Program-made: the position numbers and the translations under genes
Notes under the pieces: model-generated
What the model was told of the DNA's origin: nothing
Seen by the model: the letters and a program-made list of their open reading frames with translations, nothing else
The model's database searches: none
Shown: in pieces, positions 3,492 to 6,203 of the stretch
How the letters are laid out: each line of letters opens with the position of its first letter
Position numbering within the stretch: position 1 is the stretch's first letter
From: Collinsella sp.
GTDB taxonomy: Bacteria > Actinomycetota > Coriobacteriia > Coriobacteriales > Coriobacteriaceae
DNA length: 6,203 nt
Direction: 5' to 3'
Assembly (NCBI GenBank): GCA_022713905.1
Contig: JAIHTM010000159.1
Coordinates: forward strand, 1 to 6,203

Positions 3492-6203
3492 GTGCGTAGG
3501 AATTCCATTTTTACGAAACGATGGGTGAAGGGAAGCGCAGTCCTCGTTGCCACGGCAGCGACGCTCGTGTTCGCCAGTCCCCAGCAGGCGGTTGCCACGC
3601 CACTCAAGGGCGTCGAATCGGCGACCGTGTCTCAGTCTGCCTCGAACGTCGTTGACATCGATTTCGCCGGCGGCATCAAGGGCCGCATTACGTTCCTCGA
3701 GGACGGTATTTTCCGTTACAACGTTGATCCCAAGGGTGAGTTTTCCGAGTACGCAACGCCGCGCAGTAAGTCCCACACGGCTAAGATCCAGGCCCAGCCC
3801 GATGCCTCGGACACCTACAGCAAGCCGAGTGCGACGGTTGCCGACAAGGGCAACACTATCGAGATCAGCGGTGGAAAGGCGACCGTGATCCTGGACAAGG
3901 CGACTGGCAAGATGAGCATCAAGTCGGGCGACCGTGTCGTGGTCTCCGAGTCCGCGTCCCTCGACCTTGATAAGAAGGGCACCGTACAGACGCTCGCCAA
4001 GGAGAAGTCCGAGAACTTCTTTGGCGGCGGTACTCAGAACGGCCGCTTCCTGCACACCAACCAGACTATCGCCATCTCCAACACCAACAACTGGACCGAT
4101 GGCGGCGTTGCTTCGCCCAACCCGTTCTACTGGACGAGTGACGGTTACGGCGTGCTCCGAAACACGTTTGCAGAGGGTTCCTACGACTTCGGTTCCACGG
4201 ACGCATCAACAGTCACGACTTCGCACAGCGAGAATGAGTTCGACGCCTACTACTTCGTGGCGACCAATGAGGGCGCCTCGAACGTGGCGACCGAGATGCT
4301 GCAGGACTACTACAAGGTGACCGGTAATCCGGTACTGCTGCCCGAGTACGGTTTCTACCTGGGTCATCTGAATGCCTATAACCGTGATGGCTGGTCAACG
4401 ACCTCGGGTCAGAAGAAGTGGGAGACCAAGGGCAGCAAGTCCTCGAGCAAGGAGGGCGACGTTAAGTACGAGTCTGGCATGGCGACGGGCTACAAGCTCG
4501 ACGGCACGCTTGCGGCCGAGACGCTCAACGGTGAGGGCCCCACGGTCGATACCGAGAACATGAAGGCGACCGATTTCGACCGCCAATTCTCCGCCCAGCG
4601 GGTTATCGATGACTACGAGGACAACGACATGCCGCTCGGCTGGTTCCTGCCGAACGACGGATACGGTGCCGGCTATGGCCAGAACGGTTATTACAAGACC
4701 GGCGGCGTCAACTCCGACGGAACGAGTTCAGCCGAGCGCCTCAACGCCGTGCGTGCCAACGTCGACAACCTTAAGAAGTTTACCGAGTATGCTAACTCCA
4801 AGGGTGTGAGCACGGGTCTGTGGACCCAGTCTAACCTGGAGCCTGACAGCAACTCCGAGACCCCGTGGCATTTGCTTCGCGATTTCGACGCCGAGGTCAA
4901 GACGGGCGGCATTACCACCCTCAAGACCGACGTCGCTTGGGTGGGCTCTGGCTACTCCTTTGGCCTCAACGGCATCAAGACGGCCTACGATACGGTGACG
5001 ACCGGCGCCAACAAGCGCCCCAACATCATCACGCTTGACGGTTGGGCCGGCACGCAGCGCTTTGGCGGCATCTGGACCGGCGATCAGTACGGCGGCAACT
5101 GGGAGTACATCCGCTTCCACATCCCCACGTATATCGGTCAGAGCCTCTCGGGCAACCCCAACATCGGCTCCGATATGGACGGCATCTTTGGTGGCAGCCC
5201 CATCATCTCCGCGCGCGACTACCAGTGGAAGACGTTCACGCCCTCTATGCTCGACATGGACGGCTGGGGCACCTACCGCAAGTCGCCCATGACGCACGGC
5301 GATCCCTACACGGGCATTTCGCGCTTTTACCTCAAGCTCAAGGCGCAACTCATGCCCTATATCTACACGAGCGCGGCCTCGGCGGCCAACATCGACACGG
5401 GCAACGGCGATACCGGCCTGCCCATGATCCGCGCCATGCTGCTCTCCGACAACTCCGAGTACGCCGCAAGCACCTCGACGCAGTATCAGTACATGTTCGG
5501 TGAGAACTTCCTGGTGGCACCGGTGTATCAGGATACCCAGGCAGATGAGAACGGCAACGACGTTCGCAATGGTATCTACCTTCCCAACTACGGCACCGAC
5601 GAGAATCCCACCATCTGGATTGACTACTTCTCGGGTAAGCAGTACCGCGGCGGCCAGGTCCTCAACAACTACGATGCTCCGCTTTGGAAGTTGCCGCTCT
5701 TTGTAAAGGCCAACGCCATCGTGCCGATGTATGCCGAGAACAACAACCCCGAGGCCGTGACCGAGACTAACACCAAGGGCACCGATCGCAGCCAGCGTAT
5801 CGTCGAGTTCTTCGCCACCGAGGGTGACGGCACCTTTACGCAGTACGAGGACGACGGCTCCTCCATCCAGAACAACACGACCGAGGACGATGCCTACGGC
5901 ACGATCGACAACATCTCCTACGGCGAGCACGTGAGCACCGTCTACAGCTCCAAGGCCACGGGCGGCACCGCCACCTTTACCGCCGAGGCTTCGCAGGGTG
6001 GCTACAACGGCTACGACTCCAACCGCACCACGACCTTCGTGGCCAACGTGTCCGCCAAGCCTGCGAGCGTCATCGCCAAGAATGGCGGCACTGCGCTCAA
6101 CGTGACCGAGGTCGACTCACAGGAGGCTTTCGACGCCGCGACCCCCGAGGCTGGCCAAGCGGTCTACTTCTACAACGAAAGCCCCAACCTCAACCACTAC
6201 GGC
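3492..6203 (+). CDS. Secreted GH31 family glycoside hydrolase, probable alpha-N-acetylgalactosaminidase (3' partial)
   Basis: The frame stays open from GTG 3492 to the window end (904 codons seen). It begins with a signal peptide: basic MRRNSIFTKRWVKG, hydrophobic SAVLVATAATLVFA, and a likely cut after AVA at residue 35. An N-terminal beta-sandwich follows, with FFGGGTQNGRF (176-186) and SDGYGVLRNTF. The TIM barrel contains MPLGWFLPNDGYG (380-392), GLWTQSNLEP (442-451), LKTDVAWVG with D480 as likely nucleophile, GGIWTGDQYGG with D531 as likely acid/base, and GSDMDG (560-565). YEDDG (785-789) marks the C-terminal sandwich typical of GH31. The KTDVAWVG and LPNDGYGAGYG motifs and the long insert at about 305-375 differ from alpha-glucosidases and xylosidases. 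As I recall them, they fit GH31 subfamily 18, retaining enzymes that release GalNAc from O-glycans (Tn antigen). Specificity is inferred. Related proteins often carry further carbohydrate-binding or anchor domains C-terminally, here outside the window. GC is clearly higher than in the ATPase and toxin-antitoxin genes. Confidence 0.88.
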   Translation, partial: MRRNSIFTKRWVKGSAVLVATAATLVFASPQQAVATPLKGVESATVSQSASNVVDIDFAGGIKGRITFLEDGIFRYNVDPKGEFSEYATPRSKSHTAKIQAQPDASDTYSKPSATVADKGNTIEISGGKATVILDKATGKMSIKSGDRVVVSESASLDLDKKGTVQTLAKEKSENFFGGGTQNGRFLHTNQTIAISNTNNWTDGGVASPNPFYWTSDGYGVLRNTFAEGSYDFGSTDASTVTTSHSENEFDAYYFVATNEGASNVATEMLQDYYKVTGNPVLLPEYGFYLGHLNAYNRDGWSTTSGQKKWETKGSKSSSKEGDVKYESGMATGYKLDGTLAAETLNGEGPTVDTENMKATDFDRQFSAQRVIDDYEDNDMPLGWFLPNDGYGAGYGQNGYYKTGGVNSDGTSSAERLNAVRANVDNLKKFTEYANSKGVSTGLWTQSNLEPDSNSETPWHLLRDFDAEVKTGGITTLKTDVAWVGSGYSFGLNGIKTAYDTVTTGANKRPNIITLDGWAGTQRFGGIWTGDQYGGNWEYIRFHIPTYIGQSLSGNPNIGSDMDGIFGGSPIISARDYQWKTFTPSMLDMDGWGTYRKSPMTHGDPYTGISRFYLKLKAQLMPYIYTSAASAANIDTGNGDTGLPMIRAMLLSDNSEYAASTSTQYQYMFGENFLVAPVYQDTQADENGNDVRNGIYLPNYGTDENPTIWIDYFSGKQYRGGQVLNNYDAPLWKLPLFVKANAIVPMYAENNNPEAVTETNTKGTDRSQRIVEFFATEGDGTFTQYEDDGSSIQNNTTEDDAYGTIDNISYGEHVSTVYSSKATGGTATFTAEASQGGYNGYDSNRTTTFVANVSAKPASVIAKNGGTALNVTEVDSQEAFDAATPEAGQAVYFYNESPNLNHYG

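Noticed and set aside
3343..3528. 61-codon plus-strand frame starting at GTG 3343
   Set aside because: No ribosome binding site, no recognisable domain, and it overlaps the GH31 start in another phase.
3300..4055. 251-codon minus-strand open frame over the GH31 leader and 5' end
   Set aside because: It lies antisense to the signal peptide and N-terminal domain, shows no recognisable motif, and has no supporting promoter or ribosome binding site.
5042..5503. 153-codon plus-strand open frame rich in His, Arg and Leu
   Set aside because: It is an out-of-phase shadow of the GH31 gene, whose own frame keeps the catalytic motifs throughout this stretch.
4728..5930. 400-codon open frame on the minus strand inside the GH31 gene
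   Set aside because: It is antisense to the GH31 catalytic barrel. The product is repetitive in Val, Gly, Ala, Asp and Arg with no family motif, as expected from the complement of biased high-GC codons.
1..6203. CRISPR array, tRNA or rRNA gene
   Set aside because: No regularly spaced direct repeats and no cloverleaf or rRNA-like segment were seen on either strand.

Overview
The window looks like chromosomal DNA of a gut-associated, moderately high-GC actinobacterium. Collinsella or a related Coriobacteriia is my best guess, from codon style, an LAxTG-type wall-sorting signal and a secreted mucin-type glycosidase. This is inference; no ribosomal or other phylogenetic marker is present.

Layout, left to right. 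(1) Bases 2-337 hold the C-terminal end of a sortase-anchored surface protein (Gly/Ser/Asn/Gln-rich linker, LASTG, membrane helix, basic tail), closed by a strong hairpin terminator. (2) An AT-richer leader at about 480-604 carries a perfect 14-bp inverted repeat and several CGCGAA-type half-sites. It precedes a complete AAA_14/DUF4143 ATPase gene (605-1816). (3) A 66-nt palindrome with perfect 19-bp arms follows; in matching frames both strands of it encode nearly the same peptide. (4) A type II toxin-antitoxin operon comes next, with a Phd/YefM-like antitoxin (2051-2371) and a RelE/ParE-like toxin (2368-2718). They overlap by ATGA, with an operator-like inverted repeat over the promoter and a good intrinsic terminator after the toxin. 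(5) Bases 2831-3034 form a 204-bp ORF-less element bounded by perfect 24-bp terminal inverted repeats, which looks like a MITE or deleted insertion sequence. (6) A non-coding leader (3035-3491) rich in GGT/ACC palindromes precedes (7) the main gene: a secreted GH31 family glycoside hydrolase starting at GTG 3492 and still open at the window end (904 codons seen).

The GH31 enzyme most resembles the subfamily of bacterial alpha-N-acetylgalactosaminidases that remove GalNAc from mucin-type O-glycans. With the wall-anchored protein end on the left, the flanks suggest a host-glycan surface-enzyme locus. The middle (about 480-3050) is lower in GC and made of typical accessory cargo: a DUF4143 ATPase, a toxin-antitoxin pair, a palindromic repeat and a MITE-like element. 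It looks like a small accessory island or insertion hotspot between two surface-protein genes. I see no convincing new multigene system. The most unusual signals are the non-coding ones: the ATPase leader palindrome, the strand-symmetric repeat, the 24-bp TIR element and the palindrome-rich GH31 leader.
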